Shown piece after piece: positions 23,575 through 33,059 of a stretch of 64,000 nucleotides of DNA. Origin of the DNA: Endomicrobium sp. (GTDB lineage: Bacteria > Elusimicrobiota > Endomicrobiia > Endomicrobiales > Endomicrobiaceae); NCBI GenBank assembly GCA_031290155.1, contig JAITOB010000008.1, positions 78,603 through 142,602 on the forward strand, written 5' to 3'. Below the pieces are notes generated by a model. The model searched no databases. It was not told where the DNA came from and saw only the letters and a list, made by a program, of their open reading frames with translations. Numbering within the stretch: the first letter of the stretch is position 1; every line of letters begins with the position of its first letter. Position numbers and translations under genes: made by a program.

Positions 23575-23616
23575 ATCTTCAATTAAAGCATAATTTTTTA
23601 TGGAAAGAGCGAGCGG
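23575..23616 (-). pseudogene. recN: 5' remnant of recN
   Basis: LSIKNYALIEDL immediately downstream of nadK on the same strand, as in common nadK-recN neighbourhoods; similarity stops after about 12 residues. Confidence 0.4.
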
Positions 23617-23618
23617 AA

Positions 23619-24440
23619 TTATACGCTCCAGTGTAATTTTGTCTTTAGAGTTTCAAAATAAGATCTGCTGCAGTTTTTTATAAGTTTAAGCGGCTTTTTA
23701 TATAGATAAAATTTTACTTTTGTTTCATTTGGAAGTTTATAATTTTCTTGACCGTCTATTGATATCATAATTTTACCGTTGCTGTCTTTGTTTTTTGTAA
23801 CAAATGAGATACTGCTTTTATCTGGCAGTATCATAGGTCTTTGCGTTAACGTATGCGGATAAATAGGTGTTAAAATAAATACCGGCAGATTTGGATACAC
23901 TATCGGTCCCGCGGCGGCTAGAGAATATGCAGTTGAACCGGTGGGTGTTGCAATAATCATTCCGTCACAGTTATATTCTACTATAAAGTTTTTATCTATG
24001 CTGACATCAACTGTAATAAGCTTACCTCGGGATAGAGATTGTATTACGCAGTCATTTGCGGCTAATGTTTTTTTTTTTTTGCCTTTATATTCAAACTCGG
24101 CAGCAAGTAAAACTCTTTTTTCAATTTTAAAGCCCGAAGATAAAATATTTTTTAAAAGCACAAATATTTCATTTGTGTCTGTGTCTGTTAAAAATCCAAG
24201 AGAGCCTAGATTTATACCCTTTACAGGTACTGATAAAGGAGAGAATGCTCTTATAACTTTAAGCATTGTGCCGTCTCCGGCTATCGATAAAACAAAATCA
24301 ACTTTTTTAGGTTTTATAGAGGAGGAATCACTTACAAATACTCTGCATTTATTTTTTCTAAGCCATGATGCAATTTCAAGTGCAATTTTTTTTGCATTTT
24401 CTTTTGATTTATTATAAATAATTCCAGCGCTGTAATTCAT
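23619..24440 (-). CDS. nadK: NAD kinase
   Basis: LSIAGDGTMLKVIRAFSPLSVPVKGINLGSLGFLTD, EYNCDGMIIATPTGSTAYSLAAAGPIVYPNLPVFILTPIYPHTL. Confidence 0.93.
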   Translation of the reverse strand: MNYSAGIIYNKSKENAKKIALEIASWLRKNKCRVFVSDSSSIKPKKVDFVLSIAGDGTMLKVIRAFSPLSVPVKGINLGSLGFLTDTDTNEIFVLLKNILSSGFKIEKRVLLAAEFEYKGKKKKTLAANDCVIQSLSRGKLITVDVSIDKNFIVEYNCDGMIIATPTGSTAYSLAAAGPIVYPNLPVFILTPIYPHTLTQRPMILPDKSSISFVTKNKDSNGKIMISIDGQENYKLPNETKVKFYLYKKPLKLIKNCSRSYFETLKTKLHWSV

Positions 24441-24699
24441 AATTTTACCGCCTTGACTTTAATTGTATATAAAAAAATAATAATTTTTCTGATAAACATA
24501 AATAGTATAGCAATTTATTTTGCCGTTATTTAAAAAATTATAACGTATATTATAATCCAAAAATCTTATTTCTTTTACTAATCTAGTAGTGTATTGATTT
24601 TATTAATAAAGCTATTTACAGATATCGCACTATATTTTTTTCACGTAATGTGCATGCGGGTTATTATGATTTTTTGTTCTTTGTAGAATAGTAAAAAGA

Positions 24700-26360
24700 T
24701 GATATATTATTAAAATTGAAAATCGTAGTTATCAATAAAAATTTTTTCAGCTGCAGTATCAATTGATACGGGATAACCGTTAATATGTAAATCAAGAATC
24801 TTTACTTTTTCAATTGCGCTGAAATTGAAATCTATTAAGTCAGAAGATATTTTTTGTATCAAAACCGACAGTTATTATATTGGGGTTTTTGATTTTTGAA
24901 AAAGCAATAAACCGTTTAAACGAATCAATATAGTATCTATCGTAATATTTGCTGTTGTTAAAAAGAATAAATGTGTTTTTAACTATTTTTTATATGTAAA
25001 GCGGTTATGCTGCTGCTTTTATATACATTAAGAAATATTTTGTTTCTTTCATATATTGTAGGAAAGATTATGTCGCGTAAAACAAGAAAAGAAAAAAAGA
25101 AAAAGCTGTGTAATTGTCGATTTTGATATTGAGATTACAGAAAATTTGAAACTTCCTAAATATATTGCCGCCGATGAAACAAAATTAAGAAGCAGCAATA
25201 ATCGAGCATAATCCTGCAGCGTATTGGGATATAAAAGTTAAAATATAAAAAATAATTCCCGTAAGTGGTACGATTATTATATTTGTTAAAAAAGATATTA
25301 TTGAGACCTTACCAAAATAGTATGTACAAACTGGAATTAAAATTAGCTGCGCAGAAATTGTAACTGATAATACTTTGCAGAAAAAAGCAGTATTTTATTT
25401 TTGACGTTTTGGAATAATCCAAAAATATTGCTGTAAAAATATACAATCCCCATTGTCGCTCTGTATGACATTTGAAAAAGACGCTGTAAATAATTGCTGT
25501 GGGGCTGGAATATAAGTATAATTGATGCAGACAAGGCAAGAGAATTGTATATAAAGGTTCTCTGTTTAACGATAAAGATAAAATTTATACATAAAGACAT
25601 TATTGCCGATCTTAGTGTCGGAGGGTTTGTGCCGGCTGCTAAAGAGTAAAAAATATTGAAAGGTGTGCTCAATAGAAAAGCTGTTTTAAGGGTATCCCGT
25701 AAGTTTAAAGTAAAAAAATAATTATGAAACCTACGTGTAATTCGCTTACAACTAAAATATGCATTACACCTGCATTTGCAAAACTATTTTTGATATTCTG
25801 CGTCAGTGAACTTTTGTCACCTACGATCAATGGTTTTAAAATGTTGGAATAAGGTTTTTAAAGTAAACGTCTATTTTTATTATATCTTGTTGCATAGCAA
25901 GAGCAAATTTTTTTAAAACGTTAGGTTTTGATTCTATATACTCAAAAGAAGATATATTCAAAACTGTGTAGATTTCATTTCTTGCAAGATATTTTTGATA
26001 GTTGAATATCAAAGGAATGGAGTTAAAAGGTTTTTTAATTTGCCCTCAATATTAATTATATCGCCGTAAGATATTAAATATCCATTAGGCGAATTTACTA
26101 TAATTTTTTCATTAACTGCCCTTCTATTTATACTGGCGGTTTTCAATATAAATCTTTTACCGTTTTTACAGACCGAGGTAAAGATACAACTTTTCCTTCA
26201 ATTGATACAGGCGTATCGGCATCAGTTAATTTTATAAAGAAAACTTCGTTTACAACAGGAAAAATATCCAAGAGAATCCAATAACTAATATAGAAGCATA
26301 AATAATAAAAATAGTTATAACCGGTCTTTTACACAATACCTTTAGTATAAATGTCATATT
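24700..26360 (-). pseudogene. comEC: ComEC/Rec2-type DNA uptake channel, heavily degraded
   Basis: Minus-strand fragments LKPLIVGDKSSLTQNIKNSFANAGVMHILVVSELHVGFI and AGFQLSF..MGIVYFYSNIF, typical of ComEC; many stops and frameshifts. The 3' boundary is uncertain. Confidence 0.75.
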
Positions 26361-26510
26361 ATATTTTATATTTATTATTTTATTTGTTATTGCAGATACC
26401 AAGCGTTTTGTTAATTAAGCCTTTTTATTACCGCACGCAGACAGCAGATAGAAGTAGTTTATGTTAATAAAACTGGAATTCGTTGTATCAAAATTGATAT
26501 AATTATAATA

Positions 26511-27500
26511 ATGAGCATCAAAAATGTTGCATCAATTGGCGAGTTTGGGCTGATAGATATAATTAAAACACGGTTTATAAATTTAAACAATAATGACAAT
26601 ATTATTGCAGGTATTGGAGACGATAGTTTTTGTTTTAAGTATGGCAATAAAAATATATGCATAACAAAAGATATGTTGATTGAAGACGTTCATTTTAAAA
26701 GACATTGGATAAGTCCGCAGGAACTTGGCGAAAAATCCATTGAAGTAAATGTAAGCGATATAGGAGCAATGGGTAATGTAAGGCCTAGATATGCGCTTAT
26801 AGGTCTAGGATTGCCACCGAAAACATCGGAATCATTTTTTACAAAGCTATATAAAGGTTTTAAAAAAGCCTGCGACAAATATGAAATGATAATAGTAGGC
26901 GGAGATCTTGTAAAAGCCGATAAAATTATAATATCCGTTATGATTGTTGGCGTAGGAGAAGGAAAAGTAACTAAGAGAAGTGGCGCTGAAGCAGGGGATT
27001 TAATAGGCGTAACAAACACTTTCGGAGATGCCGGAGCAGGACTTAATCTTTTGTACAAATATGGAGCAAAACATAAATATAATAAAAATGAACTCGGTTT
27101 GATTTCAAAACAGAATAATCCTAAGGCCAGACTTAAAGAAGCGTGGAAAGTAGCAAAATATTTAACTTCTTTAACAGACGCTTCCGACGGGTTATATATT
27201 TCTGTTGATTTGCTTACAAAACATTCCGGCAAAGGTGCAGAGATTTATATGGATAAAATTCCGATTTCATCAAATCTGAAAAAAATTTTTAAAGAAAATC
27301 AAAAGCAATTGAATTTTGCATTATTTGGCTCAGAGGATTATGAACTTGTTTTCACTGTGCCTAATTCAAAATCAGTTCTCTTAAAAAAATTAGTTCCTCA
27401 CATTTCTTATATAGGGAAAATAGACGCATCAAAAAAAATAAAGTACTTTTATAATGATAAAGAACAAAAAATTAAATATTTGGGATATAAACACTTTTAA
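26511..27500 (+). CDS. thiL: Thiamine-monophosphate kinase
   Basis: GIGDDSFCFKYGNKNICITKDMLIEDVHFKRHWISPQELGEKSIEVNVSDIGAMGNVRPRYALIGLGLP, SDGLYISVDLL. Confidence 0.92.
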   Translation: MSIKNVASIGEFGLIDIIKTRFINLNNNDNIIAGIGDDSFCFKYGNKNICITKDMLIEDVHFKRHWISPQELGEKSIEVNVSDIGAMGNVRPRYALIGLGLPPKTSESFFTKLYKGFKKACDKYEMIIVGGDLVKADKIIISVMIVGVGEGKVTKRSGAEAGDLIGVTNTFGDAGAGLNLLYKYGAKHKYNKNELGLISKQNNPKARLKEAWKVAKYLTSLTDASDGLYISVDLLTKHSGKGAEIYMDKIPISSNLKKIFKENQKQLNFALFGSEDYELVFTVPNSKSVLLKKLVPHISYIGKIDASKKIKYFYNDKEQKIKYLGYKHF

Positions 27501-27921
27501 AAAAAATATTTTTATTACAACAACTCCAAAACAAACAAGAAATTTGGGTGAAAAGTTTGCCGTTGTTTTAAAAAAAGGCGACATTGTTTTATTAAAAGGC
27601 GGTTTAGGAAGCGGAAAGACAACTTTTACACAAGGCGTTGTGCGGGCATTTAGAAACAAAGGTTTTGCAAACAGTGCAAGCTTTACGCTTGTAAACGAAT
27701 ATAATGCGAATGGAGCCACCAGACTTTTCCATATGGATTTGTACAGGCTTCAGCCGTCAAATGTCTGGGATATAGGTATAGAAGAATACCTTTACAGCGA
27801 CAATATTTCGTTGATTGAATGGCCTGACAGGCTTGTCGGAATTGAAAACTACAGTCAATGGAATATTGAAATTGAAAATATAGGTTTGGAGAGAAAGATA
27901 AAAATAGATAAGATAAAATGA
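27454..27921 (+). CDS. tsaE: tRNA threonylcarbamoyladenosine biosynthesis ATPase TsaE
   Basis: LLKGGLGSGKTTFTQGVVRAFRNKGFANSASFTLVNEY, LFHMDLYRL, LIEWPDRL. Confidence 0.93.
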   Translation: MIKNKKLNIWDINTFKKNIFITTTPKQTRNLGEKFAVVLKKGDIVLLKGGLGSGKTTFTQGVVRAFRNKGFANSASFTLVNEYNANGATRLFHMDLYRLQPSNVWDIGIEEYLYSDNISLIEWPDRLVGIENYSQWNIEIENIGLERKIKIDKIK

Positions 27922-28604
27922 AAATTTTAGCTGTTGAAACTTCGGGGAAAACATTTAGTTTAGCTTTAAATGAAAACGGCATTTCCATCGCATCATTTTA
28001 TTACGATTATGGTCATATACATTCTGAAATGATTGTTCCAGCAGTAGAAAGATTATTAAAAGATACAGGCAATGCTTTTCAAGATATAGATAAATTTGCA
28101 GTATCTACGGGTCCCGGAAGTTTTACCGGCATAAGAGTCGGTATGACCGCAATAAAAATCTTTGCGCAAGCGCTAAATAAGCCTGTTGCAGCGGTTGATA
28201 CTTTATCAATTCTGGAAAATTCTTGCATTGGAATAAAAGGAATAAAAATAGTAGCTGCAATAGATGCATTAAGGGGTGAAGTTTATGTTAAATCCGCTGG
28301 CAGAAATGATATTATAATTAAAAATATTGACGAGCTTATAAAAGATTTAAAAAGATATAAAAATAAAGTTTTGATAATAGGAAGTGCAGCCTTATCTTAT
28401 AAAGAAAAATTTTATAAAGAGCTTGGCGCGTACAGTGTTTCTTTGCCTTACATTGTACATATGCCAAAAGCGCAAGTACTGGCGGTAATGGCTTACAGCT
28501 CTGCAAACAGTACAGACTATACAAAAATAAAGCCGCTTTATATACGACGTTCATGGGCAGAAGAAAGTAAAAAAATACGTTCAAATTTTATACCCTGCTG
28601 TTAA
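27918..28604 (+). CDS. tsaB: tRNA threonylcarbamoyladenosine biosynthesis protein TsaB
   Basis: MKILAVETSGKTFSLAL, AVSTGPGSFTGIRVGMTAIKIFAQALNKPVAAVDTL. Confidence 0.92.
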   Translation: MKILAVETSGKTFSLALNENGISIASFYYDYGHIHSEMIVPAVERLLKDTGNAFQDIDKFAVSTGPGSFTGIRVGMTAIKIFAQALNKPVAAVDTLSILENSCIGIKGIKIVAAIDALRGEVYVKSAGRNDIIIKNIDELIKDLKRYKNKVLIIGSAALSYKEKFYKELGAYSVSLPYIVHMPKAQVLAVMAYSSANSTDYTKIKPLYIRRSWAEESKKIRSNFIPCC

Positions 28605-29161
28605 TATTAATTTATTAGAAACGGCGGTATTTTGTAAAGTCATTATCTGCTAAGAATTTCTTTTATCAAAAGCTGATAATTTTTTGGTTTATGTTGATTG
28701 TGGCATTGTCTTTCATCGCGTGTCATGGACTTTTACAGAGATGTCAAAAAAATACTGTAACGATTTGCCTGCTTCTTCTGCGTTTTTCTTGCATGTAGCC
28801 TGCTTTCTTTATCGTTTTTTAATTGCTTCTCTAACTTTCGCACTTATCGTTTGATTACTCTTTTTAAATGTTTTAGGTCTGTAATTTAAAAATATTGACA
28901 AAATTTAATTATTTAATGAATACGTATGTTTAGTAGAGTTATTGTTTATAGAATGATCAAGGAATAAGAAATGTTTGCATGGTATTAGAAAATTAAAATT
29001 AAATAAAAAAATAAAGCCATCCATATGCGGCTCTAATGTTATTAATGTTTATTTTTATTGCTTACAATTAAACGGAAATAATAAAAGAAATTTGTCAAAA
29101 AGCTGATTGTATATTTCGTTTTTACAAAAAATTATTTTGTATATTTAACCAAGACATAGCG

Positions 29162-29191
29162 TTGACATTTAGTTATACTGTAGTGTAAAAT
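29162..29191 (+). promoter_or_regulatory. Predicted sigma70-type promoter (TTGACA-N18-TAAAAT)
   Basis: TTGACA 29162-29167, TAAAAT 29186-29191. Confidence 0.5.
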
Positions 29192-29215
29192 AATGTCTTG
29201 AAAAAGAGGATATTA

Positions 29216-29344
29216 TTGGAAAACATTTCCTTTTTAATTTTATTGTTAACAATGTATAATTTAGCTTACGGAGAGAAAAGAGTTTATCTTAAAAATGCTA
29301 AACAAAATTATACACTAATCAGGATTAACTTTTTAACAGTATAG
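29216..29344 (+). CDS. Possible 42-aa signal-peptide-like small ORF (TTG start)
   Basis: MENISFLILLLTMYNLAYGEKRVYLKNAKQNYTLIRINFLTV; purine-rich RBS AAAGAGGA upstream; could be a pseudogene stub. Confidence 0.3.
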   Translation: MENISFLILLLTMYNLAYGEKRVYLKNAKQNYTLIRINFLTV

Positions 29345-29368
29345 TTTTTAAGGGTTAATTTACATAGT

Positions 29369-29440
29369 GCGTTCGTAGCTTAATGGATAGAGCGTCGGCC
29401 TCCGGAGCCGGTGATTCCGGTTCAAGCCCGGACGAGCGCG
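29369..29440 (+). tRNA. tRNA-Arg (anticodon CCG), CCA not encoded
   Basis: Cloverleaf: acceptor GCGUUCG/CGAGCGC, anticodon stem UCGGC/GCCGG around CUCCGGA, T-arm UCCGG-UUCAAGC-CCGGA. Confidence 0.93.
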
Positions 29441-29527
29441 GTTTTTTAAGGATGTTAACAATATATTGATAAGGTTGAGTAAATGTTATTAAAATACAAT
29501 ACTTTTTTAGTTTAATAAGCGCTTAAT

Positions 29528-30025
29528 ATGAAAAAAGAACAAACAGTAACTGTTAACCGTCTCTCATGGGACGAATATTTTATGAAACTTGCGTGGCTTG
29601 TTGCAGAAAGGTCCACCTGTTTACGTCATCATATTGGAGCAGTTATCGTAAGAAATAAAAGAATTTTAACAACAGGATATAACGGAGCCGCTGCAGACAT
29701 GCAGGATTGCATGTCTTTGGGATGTTTAAGAGACGCGTTAAATATTCTTTCGGGACAAAGACAGGAAATATGCAGGGCGATTCATGCTGAACAAAATGCG
29801 ATTATACAGGGCGGATACAACGGTATAAACATTAAAGATTCAACGCTCTATTGTACTCATACTCCGTGTATATTGTGTGCTAAAATGATAGTAAATGCAG
29901 GTATAAAAAGGGTTGTCATGAATATTCAATATCCGGATAATGCTTTTAAGGAACTTTTTTCACAAGCAGGAATAGACTTTTCCAGACTGCAAATAAACAA
30001 TTTCATCATAACTCAGCTTTTATAA
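29528..30025 (+). CDS. dCMP deaminase (ComEB family)
   Basis: SWDEYFMKLAWLVAERSTCLRHHIGAVIVRNKRILTTGYNGA, IHAEQNAI, CTHTPCILCAKMIVNAGIKRVV. Confidence 0.92.
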   Translation: MKKEQTVTVNRLSWDEYFMKLAWLVAERSTCLRHHIGAVIVRNKRILTTGYNGAAADMQDCMSLGCLRDALNILSGQRQEICRAIHAEQNAIIQGGYNGINIKDSTLYCTHTPCILCAKMIVNAGIKRVVMNIQYPDNAFKELFSQAGIDFSRLQINNFIITQLL

Positions 30026-30313
30026 TTAGTTTTGGTTAATTTTGAAATAAATTACAATTTAGAATAAAATTTGAAAATTTATATCCGCGGATATATTACG
30101 TTGTATTTTTATTTTACTGTATTTATTTAAGATTTTTATAAAAGCAGTTGAATAATAAGATTTATAAACAATGCAAAATATTTAGTTTAAAAACAGTGCC
30201 TAAATATAAATATTGTATAGCTGTCATACTTTTAAATGTATGTCCTATAAGTTAAAATGTAGTATCTTATTTGAATGCAAAAAACATAAATTAAATAGAA
30301 CAGTTATTGTTGT

Positions 30314-31198
30314 TTAGCCTCTCGGGTGAAATTTTTTATGCTGTTGTGTAATTTGTGTTTTATTAAGATGTGTATAAATCTGAGTTGTTGTAATTGAAGT
30401 GTGGCCCAGCATTTCTTGTACGAAACGAATATCTGCTCCGCCATCGAGCAGATGGCTTGCAAAAGAATGTCTTAAAGTATGAGGCGTAATATTTTTGCTA
30501 ATTCCTGCACTTTTAGCAATATTTTTAAGCTGCCGCCAAAATTCTATTCTTGAGAGTTTTTTACCAAGTCTTGATATAAATATGTGGTTTTCTTCTCCTG
30601 ATGACGGTTTTCTTTTTGAAAGATAGATACTTATAAAATATTTGGCTTTATCTCCAAAAGGGATAAGTCTTTCTTTAGAACCTTTGCCAATGACTCGTAA
30701 AAAGCAATCTTTCAAATTTATATTTGAAAATTTAAGATTTAAAAGTTCTGAAACTCTTAATCCCGTAGCGTAGAGAAGTTCTAACATAGCCCTGTTTCTT
30801 ATATGCATTTCGTCCTTAGCATTTACAGAGTTTAAAAGAAGGGTGACTTCATCAAAGTTAAGCATATCAGGTAGGTTTTCTGGAATTTTGGGAGATGCTA
30901 AATATGCGGTAGGATTATTTTTTACTAAATCTTCTGAATTTAGAAATTTATAAAATTGTCTTAGAGACTCCGTAATCCTGCAAATTGACCTTGGTTTTAA
31001 ACCTTTAGTTTTTATTTCCCATAGAAAATCAGTTACATCGGTATGTTCAAAATTTTCAAGATTCATTTGTTTCTTTTCAACGAAACTAATAAATTTTAAA
31101 ATATCGGCTTTATATGCCAAAGCAGTATTTTTTGATAAACCTTTATCGGCAACTATATAAGAAATAAAATCGTCAAGTAATTTTTTTGAGTCTTCCAT
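30314..31198 (-). CDS. Tyrosine recombinase XerC/XerD
   Basis: LLYATGLRVSELLNLK, HTLRHSFASHLLDGGADIRFVQEMLGHTSITTTQIYTHL. Confidence 0.92.
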   Translation of the reverse strand: MEDSKKLLDDFISYIVADKGLSKNTALAYKADILKFISFVEKKQMNLENFEHTDVTDFLWEIKTKGLKPRSICRITESLRQFYKFLNSEDLVKNNPTAYLASPKIPENLPDMLNFDEVTLLLNSVNAKDEMHIRNRAMLELLYATGLRVSELLNLKFSNINLKDCFLRVIGKGSKERLIPFGDKAKYFISIYLSKRKPSSGEENHIFISRLGKKLSRIEFWRQLKNIAKSAGISKNITPHTLRHSFASHLLDGGADIRFVQEMLGHTSITTTQIYTHLNKTQITQQHKKFHPRG

Positions 31199-31258
31199 AT
31201 AAAACCTTTTTGACAGCAGTTATTAATTGAATATAAACAAGTTTAAAAACATTCTTTT

Positions 31259-31912
31259 TTATTTTAAATATGGATTATGTCTTATTTCATTAGCCAATGT
31301 CGTACGGCTTCCGTGTCCCGGGTAAATAATAAGATGTGGGTTCAATCTTTTTAATTTAGCAAGGGAATTCATAATTTCTTCATAATTTCCTCCTTCTAAA
31401 TCAGTTCTGCCTATTGTCCCGGCAAATAGAGTGTCCCCTGTAATTAAAAAATCATCAAATAGTAAGCATATACTGCCTTTTGTATGACCGGGGGTGTGTA
31501 TTACTTTGAAAGTCGTAAAAGTTAATTTTAATTCTTGATCATCTTCAAGCGGTATTTCAGGTTTTTTTATAATCTCAGGCGAGCTGAAAAATCCAGATCC
31601 GTTTTTATAAGCGTTTGCAAGCATTTCAGATTCATTTTTATGTATTGCTAGTGAAATTTTAAATTCAGACCGTATTTGGTCATCCGAAAGTATGTGGTCA
31701 TAATGACCGTGAGTATTTATAAGAAGTTCGGGCTTTAGATTATCTTCTTTTATTTCGTAAATTACTTTTGTTCCATCTTCACCCGGATCTATAATTACTG
31801 CTTGTAAACTCTCGGAATTATAAACTACGTAGCAGTTTTCTTCTAAAATCCCTGATATTATTTTTTTTATTTTTAACATTGCGTTAAACCTCTCATAATA
31901 CTGATTTGCCAT
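31259..31912 (-). CDS. MBL-fold metallohydrolase (glyoxalase II-like)
   Basis: LINTHGHYDHI, VIHTPGHTKGSICLL, GDTLFAGTIGRTDL, YPGHGSRTTL. Confidence 0.9.
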   Translation of the reverse strand: MANQYYERFNAMLKIKKIISGILEENCYVVYNSESLQAVIIDPGEDGTKVIYEIKEDNLKPELLINTHGHYDHILSDDQIRSEFKISLAIHKNESEMLANAYKNGSGFFSSPEIIKKPEIPLEDDQELKLTFTTFKVIHTPGHTKGSICLLFDDFLITGDTLFAGTIGRTDLEGGNYEEIMNSLAKLKRLNPHLIIYPGHGSRTTLANEIRHNPYLK

Positions 31913-31990
31913 TTACAAATTTTCCAATATCCAAATGTTTAATTCTTACAATTATTGAGCTTGAAAATAGCATCTTTTATAAATACGCGG

Positions 31991-32449
31991 CTAGTGTATT
32001 ATTAATCTCAAAGCTTGCAATATTATATTGGCAAAAATACCTGCTATAATATCGTCTACAGTTACGCCCAGTCCACCTTTTATTTGTTGAACTTGTTTTA
32101 TAAATAACAGTTTTTTGATATCAGATATTCTAAATAATATAAACCCCAAAAATAAAAATATAAAAGTTTTAGGCAGAAACGCAACAGAAAACCATACTCC
32201 CACAAGTTCATCTATAACTATTCTTTGGTCGTCTTTTTTGTTGTAAATATCTTCAGCAAGTGAAGAAAACAAAACTGCGATGATAAATGTTATGAAAAGT
32301 ATAAAAATTTGAAAAATATAGTGATTAGGTGCAAATAATACCCATAATAAAATACCGGCTAAACTGCTAAATGTTCCTGGGGCATATTTTATATAACCCA
32401 AACCGGCTACGGAAGAAAAAAAAAGTATTATTTTATTCATCACTTTCAT
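31991..32449 (-). CDS. pgpA: Phosphatidylglycerophosphatase A
   Basis: GLGYIKYAPGTFSSLAGILLW, DDQRIVIDELVGVWFS, GGLGVTVDDIIAGIFANI. Confidence 0.9.
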   Translation of the reverse strand: MKVMNKIILFFSSVAGLGYIKYAPGTFSSLAGILLWVLFAPNHYIFQIFILFITFIIAVLFSSLAEDIYNKKDDQRIVIDELVGVWFSVAFLPKTFIFLFLGFILFRISDIKKLLFIKQVQQIKGGLGVTVDDIIAGIFANIILQALRLIIH

Positions 32450-33059
32450 TTAACAGTTTTCTGTATTTCCATATATAGTTAAAACCTGAATAAACGGTGA
32501 GCACAACGGTAATAAAAGCTGCCCAAAAAGGTATTTTGCGTATTATTACAGTCAAATTGGCGTAAAAGCTGCTATCGTAAAGTACAAGAGTATAAAATGC
32601 TGGGACAACGAACTTGAAAAATATTTCGTTCATTATTAAAATTGTCAGTATTAATATGATTACAACTATCTGTGACGTAGTTTTGAATTTTCCGACTTTA
32701 TTTGCAGATATTATTATATTTTTTGAAGCAGCGATTGATCGCAAACCAGTTATTAAAAATTCTCTTGTAATGATAGTGATAACCATCCATGCAGGGATAC
32801 CAAGCAATGGTATGTCAACAAAACATATAAAAGCAGCGGATATCAGTAACTTATCGGCAAGAGGGTCTAGAAATTTTCCCACAGAAGTTATTGTTTTGTT
32901 TTTTCTTGCTATTTGTCCGTCAAGAAAATCTGTAATTGCGGCAGCGCAAAATATAATTAATGCCAAAATACTGTTATAAACGCCGCCCATTTCCATAAAA
33001 AGAATAAAAAAAGGGACCATACATATTCTTGCTAGAGTAAGTTTATTCGGCAGATTCAT
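32433..33059 (-). CDS. pgsA: CDP-diacylglycerol-glycerol-3-phosphate 3-phosphatidyltransferase
   Basis: MNLPNKLTLARICMVPFFILFME, AAITDFLDGQIARKNKTITSVGKFLDPLADKLL; the open frame runs upstream to 33131 into the rimO remnant. Confidence 0.92.
   Translation of the reverse strand: MNLPNKLTLARICMVPFFILFMEMGGVYNSILALIIFCAAAITDFLDGQIARKNKTITSVGKFLDPLADKLLISAAFICFVDIPLLGIPAWMVITIITREFLITGLRSIAASKNIIISANKVGKFKTTSQIVVIILILTILIMNEIFFKFVVPAFYTLVLYDSSFYANLTVIIRKIPFWAAFITVVLTVYSGFNYIWKYRKLLNESDE

Noticed and set aside
26690-27232. Minus-strand ORF of 180 aa opposite thiL
   Set aside because: Antisense shadow of a conserved gene; no homology features.
28605-29160. Possible pseudogene or mobile-element remnant after tsaB
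   Set aside because: Only short unassignable fragments on the minus strand; no IS-like inverted repeats or transposase motifs recognised.
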